A stretch of 64,000 bases of DNA from Egibacteraceae bacterium (GCA_030447925.1 JAUJNX010000001.1:62001-126000), one strand, 5' to 3'. Positions 42,087 through 50,035 are shown, numbered from the stretch's first letter. Program-made: numbers and translations. The notes: generated by a model from the sequence alone, not told the origin.

Positions 42087-42749
42087 ATGACAGTCAGCAT
42101 CATCGGCGCCGGCACCATGGGCCAGGCCCTGGCACGGCGGTTCACCACGGCGGGCGAGACCGTGCTCCTGGCCAGCCAGGACAGCGGTAAGACCGCGAAG
42201 GTGGCGGAGGAGGCCGCCCGCGGCGTCAACGGCACGGCCGAGGTCGTCGACGTCGCCCGAGCCATCAGCAGCGGCGACGTCGTGATCTTCGCGACCTGGT
42301 ACCCCGTCACCCGCGACCTGGCGGCTCGCCACGCCGCCGCACTCAAGGGCAAGGTCGTGGTCGACATCAGCAACCCGTTCAACGAGTCGTTCGACGGCCT
42401 GACCACCGACGCGTCGACCAGCGCGGCGGAGCAGATCGCCGCCGCGGCCCCCGGCGCCCGGCTGGTCAAGGCGTTCAACACCACCTTCGCGCCGGTGCTC
42501 GCTGCCGGCGAGATCGGCGGCGGTCCCGCCGAGGTCCTGCTGGCCGGTGACGACGAGGCCGCCAAGGCGGCGGTCGCCGACCTCGCCCGGCGGACCGGAC
42601 TGACCGTGATCGACGCGGGCGCGCTGTCCAACGCCCGCACCCTGGAGCGCATGACGCTGCTGCTCGTCGAGCTGCAGGGCCGCTACGGCCTGGCGTTCCA
42701 GGCCGCCTTCCGCCTCGTCCCCGGTGACCCCGCGGCAACCGCCGCCTGA
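42087..42749 (+). CDS. NADPH-dependent F420 reductase-like oxidoreductase
   Basis: A 220-residue Rossmann protein of the Fno/NADP_oxidoreductase group. The nucleotide motif SIIGAGTMGQALARR is at the N-terminus, DISNPFNESFDG near 92 and LVKAFNTTFAPVL near 126 follow the family pattern. It may reduce F420 or act on another cofactor or substrate; actinomycetes commonly use F420, but nothing here proves binding. The ATG at 42087 has a GAGGAG site. Confidence 0.8.
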   Translation: MTVSIIGAGTMGQALARRFTTAGETVLLASQDSGKTAKVAEEAARGVNGTAEVVDVARAISSGDVVIFATWYPVTRDLAARHAAALKGKVVVDISNPFNESFDGLTTDASTSAAEQIAAAAPGARLVKAFNTTFAPVLAAGEIGGGPAEVLLAGDDEAAKAAVADLARRTGLTVIDAGALSNARTLERMTLLLVELQGRYGLAFQAAFRLVPGDPAATAA

Positions 42750-42892
42750 CCCGCGGCGGCCCACCGCGCCCCCCGCCGGCCGCCCCCTCCCCCTTCGAGA
42801 GGAGCGCGCCAAGATACCCCTACGTCGCCTCAAACAACCGGGGCGGTTAGGACGCCCCCTGGGACGATACCTCCCGTTCTAAGGCGGGGCCG

Positions 42893-42898
42893 TACGCT
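42893..42898 (+). promoter_or_regulatory. TACGCT -10 element, leaderless promoter
   Basis: TACGCT ends 6 bases before the GTG at 42905 with no ribosome site. Upstream, GGGGCG-N7-CGCCCC (about 42839-42857) makes a hairpin in the same gap. Confidence 0.4.
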
Positions 42899-42904
42899 TC
42901 CCGG

Positions 42905-43324
42905 GTGTGGCCCCCGAAACCCCCCCGGGGCGCCGCGTTCCTCCGAGCCGAGGGTGGCAGTGGCGCCAACCACCACGATCTCGGCCTGTTCGCCGTCGGT
43001 CCCGACGCCGCCCTCCAGCAGGCCGGGCAGGTGGGGCTCTACCACCTGGCCTGGGAGGTCGACACCATCGAGGACCTCGCCGGCGCCCGCGACACGCTGG
43101 CCCGGCTGGGGGCGCTCACCGGCCAGTCCAGCCACGGCGCGACGAAGTCGGTCTACGGCGCGGATCCCGACGGCAACCAGTTCGAGGTCATGTGGATGCT
43201 CCCCCGCGCGGCGTGGGGCGCCCACGAGCACAGCGCGCCCGTGGAGCGCCTGGACTGGGACGCCGAGCTGGCCCGCTGGGGCGACCGCGGCACGGTCGCC
43301 GCCGGCCGCCCGACGAACCCGTAG
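42905..43324 (+). CDS. VOC-family protein (CatE/glyoxalase-like), N-terminus missing
   Basis: A 139-residue protein of the vicinal oxygen chelate fold. It reads NHHDLGLFAVGP, then GLYHLAWEVDTIEDLA and KSVYGADPDGNQFEVMWML, the pattern of ring-cleaving dioxygenase or glyoxalase domains. The first strand-helix of the module, which normally carries a metal-ligand histidine, is absent; before GAAFLRAEGG there are only nine unrelated residues. So the gene seems truncated, although a leaderless promoter sits exactly before its GTG. It is convergent with purE. Confidence 0.7.
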   Translation: MWPPKPPRGAAFLRAEGGSGANHHDLGLFAVGPDAALQQAGQVGLYHLAWEVDTIEDLAGARDTLARLGALTGQSSHGATKSVYGADPDGNQFEVMWMLPRAAWGAHEHSAPVERLDWDAELARWGDRGTVAAGRPTNP

Positions 43325-43345
43325 GGCGCATCGTCGCAGCGATGG

Positions 43346-43394
43346 GCGCCGTCCCCTCCCGGTGGAGCCGGTCCCCGGGGGCGGGGGACGGCGC
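43346..43394. terminator. Large hairpin between VOC gene and purE
   Basis: GCGCCGTCCCC (43346-43356) and its exact complement (43384-43394) enclose a 27-base GC-rich loop, between two convergent genes. A GGGC tetranucleotide run follows at about 43404-43424. Confidence 0.5.
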
Positions 43395-43424
43395 TCGCGC
43401 AGCCGGGCGGGCGGGCGGGCGGGC

Positions 43425-43961
43425 TCAGCGGAAGCCGAGGGGGGCGCCGGAGGAGCGGCGGTGCTCGAACTCCGCGCGGACGCGGTCGTCCTTGCGCTGC
43501 ACCTTCGCGGCCTGCTCGTCCCGGAAGTCGTCGTAGCGGGCCCGCAGGTCGGGGTCGGCGGCGGCGAGGATGCGGACGGCGAGCAGGCCGGCGTTGCGGC
43601 CCCCGTCCACGGCCACGGTGGCGACCGGGACGCCCGAGGCCATCTGCGCGATCGCCAGCAGCGCGTCGAACCCGGCCAGCGGGGTGGCCGCGATGGGCAC
43701 CCCGATCACCGGCAGCGAGGTGACCGCGGCCAGCACCCCCGGCAGGTGGGCGGCGGCGGCGGCGCCGGCGATCAGGACCTTCAGCCCGCGCCCGGCGGCG
43801 TCGCGCGCCCAGCCCAGCGCGACCTCGGGGTTGCCGTCGGCCGCCAGCACCCGCACCTCGCTGCCGACGTCGAAGGCGTTCAGGGCGTCCACGGCGGGGC
43901 GCAGGACCTCCAGGTCGCTGTCGCTGCCCATCGCCACCCCGACCTCGACCCGGTCCATCAT
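43425..43961 (-). CDS. purE: PurE-like N5-CAIR mutase with altered catalytic motif
   Basis: A 178-residue class I PurE homologue, the enzyme that moves carboxylate in N5-CAIR to give CAIR. The substrate loop VAMGSDSDLEVL is present (about 9-20), as are GLKVLIAGAAAAAHLPGVLA, LPVIGVPI and MASGVPVATVAVDGGRNAGLLA. The normal SAHRTP motif is replaced by AADGNP at about 40-45, so the histidine and arginine used for catalysis and phosphate binding are Asp and Gly. The frame is clean there. It may be a variant or inactive form. No purK is in the window. The ATG at 43961 is followed by a second at 43958. Confidence 0.85.
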   Translation of the reverse strand: MMDRVEVGVAMGSDSDLEVLRPAVDALNAFDVGSEVRVLAADGNPEVALGWARDAAGRGLKVLIAGAAAAAHLPGVLAAVTSLPVIGVPIAATPLAGFDALLAIAQMASGVPVATVAVDGGRNAGLLAVRILAAADPDLRARYDDFRDEQAAKVQRKDDRVRAEFEHRRSSGAPLGFR

Positions 43962-44078
43962 CCCTGCGCACCTCCCCGCCGGTCCGGCCCCTCCCGGGGT
44001 CCCCGCGAGCCTACCCCTCGGCGGTGACGGATCGACCCGGGGCGGCGCGGGCCGCCCGCGAGGTCCCCAATCCTAGGG

Positions 44079-44732
44079 ATGACGGACAGGTCGGGCGGGC
44101 GGACGCTGGCGACCATGACGGGTGACGGCGGGCGACGGGTGACGCGGCGGCAGGTGCTGGAGGGGGCGCTGGCCGCCGGCGCGGTCGCGCTGGTCGGCGG
44201 GATGGCGGTGACCGGCCGCGGGCGCGCAACGGTCGCCCAGCCGTCGGCGACCTCCGTCGCCCTGGCCGGCGCGCTGACCATGCTGCGCCTGGAGTGCGAC
44301 TACTGGCAGCGGGGGCTCGACGCGGCGATCCTGTCCGGCCGCGACCTGGAGATCGCGACCGAGATCGCCGCCCACGCCGTCGAGCAGCGCGCGCTGGTCG
44401 AGGGGGCGCTGGCCGACCTGGGCGAGCGGGCCCCCGCGACCGGCGGCTACGCCTTCCCGCCCGAGGTGCTCGCGTCGCGCGACGCGTTCCTGGGCCTGGG
44501 CGCGGACCTCGAGGCGCTGTGGGCCGGGGGCCTCCAGGGGCTGCTGCCCGCGATCGACGACCCCGGCGTGTTCGCGGCCGCCGCGGCCATCGCCGGGGTC
44601 AAGTCCCGCCACGCCGCCGTCGTCGCCGCCCTCGCCGGCCGGGACCCGCTGCCCGCGCCCATCGAGCAGCCCCTGACCCTCGCCGCCACCCTCGACCGCA
44701 TCGCCGCCTACCGCGACGTCGGCGGGGGGTAG
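44079..44732 (+). CDS. Ferritin-like protein with Tat-type signal (DUF4439 type)
   Basis: A 217-residue exported helical protein. A twin-arginine signal RRVTRRQVLEGALAAGAVAL lies at about 19-38. The rest (about 55-215) is four long helices with LRLECDYWQRGLDAAILSGR and HAVEQRALVEGAL, the layout of ferritin-like domains; classic metal-binding ExxH pairs are only partly visible, so iron binding is uncertain. The ATG at 44079 is used; ATG 44115 is an alternative that shortens the signal. A GCGGGG/CCCCGC hairpin lies 4 bases past the stop. Confidence 0.68.
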   Translation: MTDRSGGRTLATMTGDGGRRVTRRQVLEGALAAGAVALVGGMAVTGRGRATVAQPSATSVALAGALTMLRLECDYWQRGLDAAILSGRDLEIATEIAAHAVEQRALVEGALADLGERAPATGGYAFPPEVLASRDAFLGLGADLEALWAGGLQGLLPAIDDPGVFAAAAAIAGVKSRHAAVVAALAGRDPLPAPIEQPLTLAATLDRIAAYRDVGGG

Positions 44733-44770
44733 GGCGCGGGGGCGTCCCCGCACCCCTCCCGCGCGGCTAG

Positions 44771-45843
44771 GGCGTGTCTGACGAAGGTGGTTGCGCGGGT
44801 TTGGGGGTGCGGGCCGGTAGACCGGCGGCATGCAGAGTCGTCATGATCTTTCGGATGCGGAGTGGGCGGTGATCGAGCCGTTGCTGCCGGATGCCACGCC
44901 GCGGCGGGGGCCGGTGGCGGGATCACCGGCAGGTGGTCAACGGGGTGGTGTGGCGGGCCCGGACGGGGTGTCCGTGGCGGGACTTGCCGCCTGGGTATGG
45001 GCCGTGGCAGACGGTGTATGAGCGGCATCGCCGCTGGTCTGGCGACGGGACGTGGGAGCGGGTGCTGGACGGGCTGCGGGTCGGCTGTGACGCCGGGGAG
45101 GGCGAGTGGACGGTGGGGATCGACTCGACGGTGGTGCGGGCGCATCAGCACGCCGCCGGCGCCCGCCACGCCCCGCCCGCCGACGTGCCCGCCGCCCGGC
45201 TGGTCGGCGTGCTGGAGGGTGTGGCGGGACCCTCCGGTCCCACAGGGGGCGCTACCGAATCACAACGATCCGCCGCCTGACCGCACTGACGGTGACGTTG
45301 GTGACCGCCGGTCGCGGCGGCGGGCGGATCGGGAGGGGATCGGGCGGTCCCGCGGCGGGCTGAGCACCAAGATCCATCTGCTGGCCGACGCCCGCGCCAG
45401 GCCGCTGGCCAGGGTCACCACCGCCGGCCAGCGCGGCGACGCGCTGGCCGCCGGGCCGCTGCTGGACCGGCTCAAGGTCCGCCGGCCAGGGCGGGCCGCC
45501 CGCGGACCCGGCCGGGCCGGCTGCTGGGCGACAAGGCCTACTCCAACCGGGCGCTACGCGCCCAGCTGCGCCGCCGGCGCGTCCGGGCGGTGATCCCCGA
45601 ACCGGCCGACCAGCAGGCCAACCGGCGCCGCCGCGGCAGCACCGGCGGCCGCCCTCCCGTCTTTGACGCCCAGGTCTACAAGCAGCGCAACAGCACCGAG
45701 CGGTGCGTCAACAAGATCAAGGCCTACCGGGCGGTCGCGATGCGCACCGACAAACGCCTGTACGTCTTCGAAGGCACCATCGACGTCGCCTCCATGCGCA
45801 TCTGGACCCGCGACCTCACCCGCCACCATCCGTCAGACACGCT
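44771..45843 (+). mobile_element. IS5-family insertion sequence
   Basis: A 1.07-kb element with imperfect terminal inverted repeats: the left end reads GGCGTGTCTGACGAAGGTGG after CTAG, and the right end read inwards gives AGCGTGTCTGACGGATGGTGG, so about 18 of 20 match after one shift. CTAG flanks both sides (44767-44770, 45844-45847), fitting a target duplication. The right CTAG supplies the stop codons of both the transposase and the opposite DUF2382 gene. The transposase is frameshifted. Confidence 0.82.
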
Positions 45844-45847
45844 CTAG
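44830..45847 (+). pseudogene. IS5-family transposase, broken in several frames
   Basis: DDE transposase read in at least three frames. It starts MQSRHDLSDAEWAVIEPLLP at 44830, shifts at the G5 run 44906-44910 to RWRDHRQVVNGVVWRARTGC, shows the first Asp in GIDSTVVRAHQH, then changes again near 45250-45350 to GGLSTKIHLLADARARPLA, and once more near 45500 to DKAYSNRALRAQLRRR, ending with the catalytic Glu block RNSTERCVNKIKAYRAVA. Programmed frameshifting is known in this family for one shift only, so the copy is dead or contains sequence errors. Confidence 0.8.
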
Positions 45848-46401
45848 CGCTCCTCGGGCTCGTCCGGCCCGCCCACGTCGATGCGCTCGTAGCGGAGCTC
45901 GTCGGACACCTCGACCTGCTCGCGGGCGGTCCGGGTCTCCACGCGGACCCGCTCGGTGGGCACGACCTCCTTCTCGACGACGGGCACCTGCTCGCGCAGC
46001 GTCACCTCGTGGGTCGCCTCGCCGAGCTCCCGGCCGCCCAGGGCGTCGCGGTCGGCCTCGGGGATGGGCTCGCGGACGACCTCGACCTCGTCGCGCTCCA
46101 GCTCCACCGCGGCCGTCACCGGCTCGGACACGACCTGCTTCTCCAGCCGGACGGTGCCGGCCTCGCGGGTCTCGGCCCCGACCCGCAGCCGCTCCTCCGA
46201 CCGGATCATCTCCTCGCCGCCCTGCTCGGGCGCGGGCGCCGCGGGTGCCGTGCGCGCCCCGCCACCGGGCCCGCGGAGCGCCTCGACCAGCTCCGCCTTG
46301 TGCATCTGGGCCTCCCCGTCGATGCCCCGCTCCTGCGCCAGCCGGCGCAGCTCCGGCAGGTGCAGGTCCTCGAGGGCCCGGCCACCCTTGTCCTCGTCCA
46401 C
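45844..46401 (-). CDS. DUF2382 (YsnF/AvaK-type) protein with SAP-like N-terminus
   Basis: A 185-residue acidic protein. The first 45 residues (LHLPELRRLAQERGIDGEAQ, MHKAELVEALRG) resemble a Rho-N/SAP-type nucleic-acid-binding helix-extended-loop-helix. The rest repeats the DUF2382 pattern with SEERLRVGAETREAGTVRL and VTLREQVPVVEKEVVPTERV. Homologues are stress-linked. The GTG at 46401 has a GAGGAGGGG site. Its TAG stop lies in the CTAG created at the right border of the IS element, so the insertion is exactly at the gene end. Confidence 0.8.
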   Translation of the reverse strand: MDEDKGGRALEDLHLPELRRLAQERGIDGEAQMHKAELVEALRGPGGGARTAPAAPAPEQGGEEMIRSEERLRVGAETREAGTVRLEKQVVSEPVTAAVELERDEVEVVREPIPEADRDALGGRELGEATHEVTLREQVPVVEKEVVPTERVRVETRTAREQVEVSDELRYERIDVGGPDEPEER

Positions 46402-46474
46402 ATCCCCTCCTCGATCGGTTCCCGGCGGCCGCATACCCCGCCCGCAGCCCGCCGATCGAGCCCCCAGGTGGTCG

Positions 46475-47422
46475 TCAGGCCGGGTCGGGGCGGGGGCGGC
46501 GGCCGGCGCCGGCGGGGCCGCCGCCGCGGGCGTGCTCGTCGGCGAGGTCGTAGCCGGCGCGCTGCAGCGCCGCGATGGCGCGCTCCAGGGGCTGCGGTGC
46601 GGGCAGGGTCGCCCAGGCGTCGGGCCGGTCCAGCGCGGTGGTCAGCGTGAAGGCCGCGGGGTCCAGGTCGTCGCCGACCTCGTCCCAGGTGATCGGCATC
46701 GACACCGTCCCGGTCGGGGTGGCCCGGGGGCTCCACGGGGCGACCATGGTCTGCGCCTGCCCGTTGCGCGACCAGTCCAGCAGGAGCCGGTCGCCGCGGT
46801 CGGCCTTGCGCATCGCCACGGTGAGGTCGTCGGGGTGGCGGTCGGCGCAGGCGCGCGCGACGCCCAGGCCGAACCCGCGGGCCGTGGGGAAGTCGTAGCG
46901 GCGCTCGATCGGCACGACCAGGTGCAGGCCGCGCTTGCCGGAGGTCTTCACCGCGGCGACCAGGCCCAGCTCGTCGAGGACCTCGCGCAGCCGGTGCGCC
47001 GCGACCGGCGCCGTGACCGACCCCTCGCCGGGGTCCAGGTCGAACACCAGCAGGTCGGGCCGGTCGTCGCGGTCGGCGGTGACCAGCATCTCGTGCAGCT
47101 CGAGCGCGTTCTGGTTGGCCATCCAGCGCAGGTCGTCGGCCTTCTCCGCCAGCGCGTAGGCCACGCTGCGCGACGAGCTGGGCGTCCACTCGACGTGGCG
47201 GGGGAGCCACGCGGGGGCCGATGCGGGCAGGTTCTTCTGCACGAAGCCGTCCCCGTCGACCCCGCGGTTGTAGCGCACCAGCGTGAGCGGGCGGCCCGCG
47301 ACGTGGGGGAGCATGCGGTCGGCGACGCGCTCGAGGTAGTGCCAGAGGTCGGCCTTGGTCAGGCCCGCCTCCGGGTAGAGCACCTTGTCGGGATGGGACA
47401 GCTGCGGCGGCGCGTCGCTCAT
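46475..47422 (-). CDS. ligD: LigD-type polymerase/primase domain protein
   Basis: Stand-alone polymerase domain of the bacterial non-homologous end-joining ligase LigD, 315 residues. Seen: DKVLYPEAGLTKADLWHYLE, NQNALELHEM, the metal-binding FDLDPGEG near 127 and KTSGKRGLHLVVPI near 157. It fills or extends ends during double-strand break repair. No ligase or Ku gene is in the window. It overlaps the acylphosphatase gene by ATGA. Its ATG is at 47422. Confidence 0.9.
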   Translation of the reverse strand: MSDAPPQLSHPDKVLYPEAGLTKADLWHYLERVADRMLPHVAGRPLTLVRYNRGVDGDGFVQKNLPASAPAWLPRHVEWTPSSSRSVAYALAEKADDLRWMANQNALELHEMLVTADRDDRPDLLVFDLDPGEGSVTAPVAAHRLREVLDELGLVAAVKTSGKRGLHLVVPIERRYDFPTARGFGLGVARACADRHPDDLTVAMRKADRGDRLLLDWSRNGQAQTMVAPWSPRATPTGTVSMPITWDEVGDDLDPAAFTLTTALDRPDAWATLPAPQPLERAIAALQRAGYDLADEHARGGGPAGAGRRPRPDPA

Positions 47423-47694
47423 CGCTGGGCGAACCCCTCCTCGTGGGCGACGGGCGGGAGCTCGCGCGTCGCGACGTCGGTCACCCGCGCGGCCGGCGGG
47501 CCCTCCGCGACGTAGCCGAGCAGGTCGCGCACCCGGTCCGCGGGCCCCTGCACCTCGGCCTCGACCCGCCCGTCGGGCAGGTTGCGCACCCAGCCGGTCA
47601 GGCCGCGCCGGGCCGCCTCGTCGCGGGTGGACGAGCGGAACCAGACGCCCTGCACGCGGCCGGACACCAGCACGTGGACCCGGGTCGTTGTCAT
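47419..47694 (-). CDS. acyP: Acylphosphatase
   Basis: A 91-residue acylphosphatase that hydrolyses carboxyl-phosphate bonds. The active-site Arg20 is in VQGVWFRSS and Asn38 is in GWVRNLPDG, both conserved. The ATG at 47694 lacks an obvious ribosome site. Its stop overlaps the start of the LigD polymerase gene. Confidence 0.92.
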   Translation of the reverse strand: MTTTRVHVLVSGRVQGVWFRSSTRDEAARRGLTGWVRNLPDGRVEAEVQGPADRVRDLLGYVAEGPPAARVTDVATRELPPVAHEEGFAQR

Positions 47695-47766
47695 CGTCGA
47701 GGCGTAGCGGTACCCATCCGCGGGGAGCCCTACGTTCCGGGCTGCGCAGTCGAGGAGGGGTAGGTC

Positions 47767-48192
47767 ATGTGGGTGTTCCTGGGTCGCTGGATCCGCCGGT
47801 ACCTGCTGGTGGCGGTGGCACTGCCCATCGCGGGGCGGCTGCTCGGCGCCATCGGGCAGCGCGCGGAGCGCCGCACGGGGCCCAACCTGGCGACGCGCGG
47901 GCTGCGCGGCGGCGGGGACTGGCTGTCGGCGCGGAGCAGCGGGCCGGTGGCGCGCCGCCCGAACCGGCGCCGCGGCCCCGGGGCGGAGCCCCCCCCCCAG
48001 CGTAGACAGCTCCCCCCCAATCGGACGAAAGCTGCGGAGTGGCCAGGGCGGCGCCGTCGCGCGCCCGGTTCGGCGGGGCGGTCGTGGCGGCCGTCGTCGT
48101 CGCGGGGGCCGCGCTCGCGCTGCGCCCCCTGGCCGGCGAGGTCGGCGGGCGCCTGCCCGGACCCGGCGTCGTCGCCGGCGTCGTCGCGCTGA
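47767..48192 (+). CDS. Small membrane protein, true end uncertain
   Basis: The N-terminal 30 residues (WVFLGRWIRRYLLVAVALPI) form one membrane helix preceded by basic residues; a Gly/Arg-rich tail follows. As written the frame runs to 48192 and overlaps the next gene by 154 bases, with a nonsense-like Arg/Pro tail. The C10 run at 47989-47998 is suspicious: one more base would end the protein at the TAG 48003-48005, about 79 residues, leaving a normal gap. A GAGGAGGGG site precedes the ATG. No family is recognised. Confidence 0.5.
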   Translation: MWVFLGRWIRRYLLVAVALPIAGRLLGAIGQRAERRTGPNLATRGLRGGGDWLSARSSGPVARRPNRRRGPGAEPPPQRRQLPPNRTKAAEWPGRRRRAPGSAGRSWRPSSSRGPRSRCAPWPARSAGACPDPASSPASSR

Positions 48193-49037
48193 ACCTGGCC
48201 GGCAACGCGCTGCTCGTCGCCGCCTGGCGCCGGCTGCTCCGCGCGGCCGGGACGCCGCTGGGGGCGGTGGAGGCGGCCAGGATCTGGGTGCCGGCGCAGC
48301 TCGCGCGCTACACGATCGGCGCGGCGCAGGTGCCCGGCCGGGTCGTCGCCGGCGCCCGGCGGGGGGTCGCACCCGGCGCCGGGATGCTCACGACCCTCGC
48401 CGAGGTCGTCTGGCTGTCCTGCGTCATCGCCGCGCTGGTCCTCGCGACCGTGCCGTGGTGGCTGGCCGAGGCGGGCCCGTGGCGCTGGGTCGCGGGTGCC
48501 GCCGTGCTGCCCGTGGCGGTGCTGGTCGCGGGGCTCGTGGCACCCGGGGCCGTGCTGTCCCTGGCCGCCCGGACGATCAACCTTGTCACCGCCCGTTTCC
48601 ACCTGCCGACTGGCCGTCACACGGGCCCGCCGGGCGACGTCCTCGGAGGGGACGGCACCACGACGACCGTCGTGAGGACCCGGATCGGCGACGGGATGGG
48701 AGGGGATCGGCGGGTGGCGCTGGCGGTGACCGGGCGGTACCTCGCCGTGGTGGGGCTGCGCGTGGGCGCGACCCTCGCGGTCTTCGGCGCGCTGGGCGGC
48801 GACGTGGCCGGCGAGGCGGCGCGGGTCGCGGGCGCGTGGGGGGTCGGGCAGCTGGCCGGGCAGCTCGCGGTGTTCGCGCCCGGGGGGCTCGGCGCGCGCG
48901 AGGGCGCCGCGGCGCTGGTCCTGGCCCCCGCCCTGGGGGGCGAGCTCGCAGCGCTGCTCGTGACCCTGGTGCGGCTGGGCGAGATGGCCGCCGAACTCGT
49001 CGGATTGGCGGCACTCCGCCTCCTTCGTGCAAACTAG
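48039..49037 (+). CDS. Lysylphosphatidylglycerol synthase TM/AglD-like membrane protein
   Basis: A 332-residue protein with about eight hydrophobic helices, including NLAGNALLVAAWRRLLRAAG and PAQLARYTIGAAQVPGRVV (about 82-100), the polar loop seen in the LPG_synthase_TM flippase family, and FAPGGLGAREGAAALVL near 285. Likely moves a lipid-linked compound across the membrane. The GTG at 48039 follows a weak site. A hydrophilic insert with THR-rich GDGTTTTVVRTRIG lies near 210. Confidence 0.78.
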   Translation: MARAAPSRARFGGAVVAAVVVAGAALALRPLAGEVGGRLPGPGVVAGVVALNLAGNALLVAAWRRLLRAAGTPLGAVEAARIWVPAQLARYTIGAAQVPGRVVAGARRGVAPGAGMLTTLAEVVWLSCVIAALVLATVPWWLAEAGPWRWVAGAAVLPVAVLVAGLVAPGAVLSLAARTINLVTARFHLPTGRHTGPPGDVLGGDGTTTTVVRTRIGDGMGGDRRVALAVTGRYLAVVGLRVGATLAVFGALGGDVAGEAARVAGAWGVGQLAGQLAVFAPGGLGAREGAAALVLAPALGGELAALLVTLVRLGEMAAELVGLAALRLLRAN

Positions 49038-49095
49038 GACAACCATCCGGAAAGTGCTGAGCTCACTACGAGCCGTGACCGAAGAAGGGACGACG

Positions 49096-49509
49096 ATGGG
49101 TGCGGACGAGAAGGTGCTCGTGGCGGTGTCCGGTGGTGCGGAGCGCGCGCGGCTCGCACTGGTCGCCGCCGCCGAGCACTCGGGCTACGACACCGCGGCG
49201 CCGGAGGACCTGGTGGCCTGGGCGGGGGAGCCGGGCCGCGCGGTCGTGCTGACCGTCGACGGCGACGGGGGCCAGACCGAGCTGACCGCCCTGCTGACCG
49301 CGGTCCCCGCCCTGCCGGTCGTGGCCGTCCTGGCCGAGCCCTCCCCGGCCGCCTTCCACTCCGTGCTGCTGGCCGGTGCCGGGGCGGCGGTCGCGACCAC
49401 CGCCCACCCCGACACCGTCGCCCGCGTGCTGGACGCCGTGGTCCGCGGCGAGCAGTTCCGCCACCCCGCCGCCCACCCCGCCGACCCGGCCGCCCCCGCC
49501 GCCGCCTGA
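49096..49509 (+). CDS. Response-regulator receiver-like protein without standard phosphorylation residues
   Basis: A 137-residue protein with the alternating strand-helix order of a receiver domain: KVLVAVSGG, AVVLTVDGDGG, LPVVAVLAEPS and AVATTAHPDTVARVLDAVV. The acidic pair after strand 1 is missing (AVSGG) and the lysine after strand 5 is absent (TTAHP). So it looks like a pseudo-receiver, perhaps a non-phosphorylated regulator. The ATG at 49096 has a GAAGAAGGGA site; an upstream frame from 49027 is not needed. No output domain is attached. Confidence 0.55.
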   Translation: MGADEKVLVAVSGGAERARLALVAAAEHSGYDTAAPEDLVAWAGEPGRAVVLTVDGDGGQTELTALLTAVPALPVVAVLAEPSPAAFHSVLLAGAGAAVATTAHPDTVARVLDAVVRGEQFRHPAAHPADPAAPAAA

Positions 49510-49606
49510 CCGCCGAGGCCGCCTGACCGCCGCCGCCTGACCACTGCGGCCGGGGCCCGGGGCGGTGGGGCGGCGCGGTCCGTCGTCCGGGCCGGGCCGG
49601 GTCTGG

Positions 49607-49612
49607 CAGGGT
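49607..49612 (+). promoter_or_regulatory. CAGGGT -10 element, leaderless promoter
   Basis: CAGGGT ends 6 bases before the ATG at 49619, with no ribosome site, suggesting a leaderless transcript. Confidence 0.35.
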
Positions 49613-49618
49613 GGGCGC

Positions 49619-50035
49619 ATGGACGCCGGGGCGCTGGCCGTGCGCGGGCTGCAGGTCGCGGCCCTCGCGGCGGCGGCGACGGTCGTGTCCTGGGCGGCGC
49701 TGGCCATGCTCGCCGCGCGGCTGCCCCCCGGCCTGCTGAAGGAGGCGGCGGGCTTCCTGCCCGCGTGCGTCACGCTCGTCCGCCGGCTGCGGGCCGACCC
49801 GCGCGTCCCCCGCCGGGCCAGGATCGCCGTCGTGCTGGCCGGGCTGTGGGTGCTGTCACCCATCGATCTCCTCCCCGAGTTCCTCCCCGTGATCGGGCCC
49901 CTCGACGACGTCGTGGTGGTCGCCCTCGCGCTGCGCTACGCCGCCCGCCACGTCCCCGGCGACGTGCTGCGGGCCGCGTGGCCTGGCGACCCGCGCGTCC
50001 TCGAGCGCCTGCTGCCACACACGCGAGGCTCGTGA
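49619..50035 (+). CDS. DUF1232 (YkvA-like) membrane protein
   Basis: A 138-residue protein. The first hydrophobic helix (LQVAALAAAATVVSWAALAM) is followed by the DUF1232 signature IAVVLAGLWVLSPIDLLPEF (about 73-92) and PLDDVVVVALALRYAAR. Function is unknown. The ATG at 49619 fits a leaderless promoter. The next gene is convergent. Confidence 0.85.
   Translation: MDAGALAVRGLQVAALAAAATVVSWAALAMLAARLPPGLLKEAAGFLPACVTLVRRLRADPRVPRRARIAVVLAGLWVLSPIDLLPEFLPVIGPLDDVVVVALALRYAARHVPGDVLRAAWPGDPRVLERLLPHTRGS

Noticed and set aside
43401-43424. GGGC repeats next to purE as a possible CRISPR or G-quadruplex array
   Set aside because: Too short and simple, no spacers; only a G-rich run next to a terminator hairpin.
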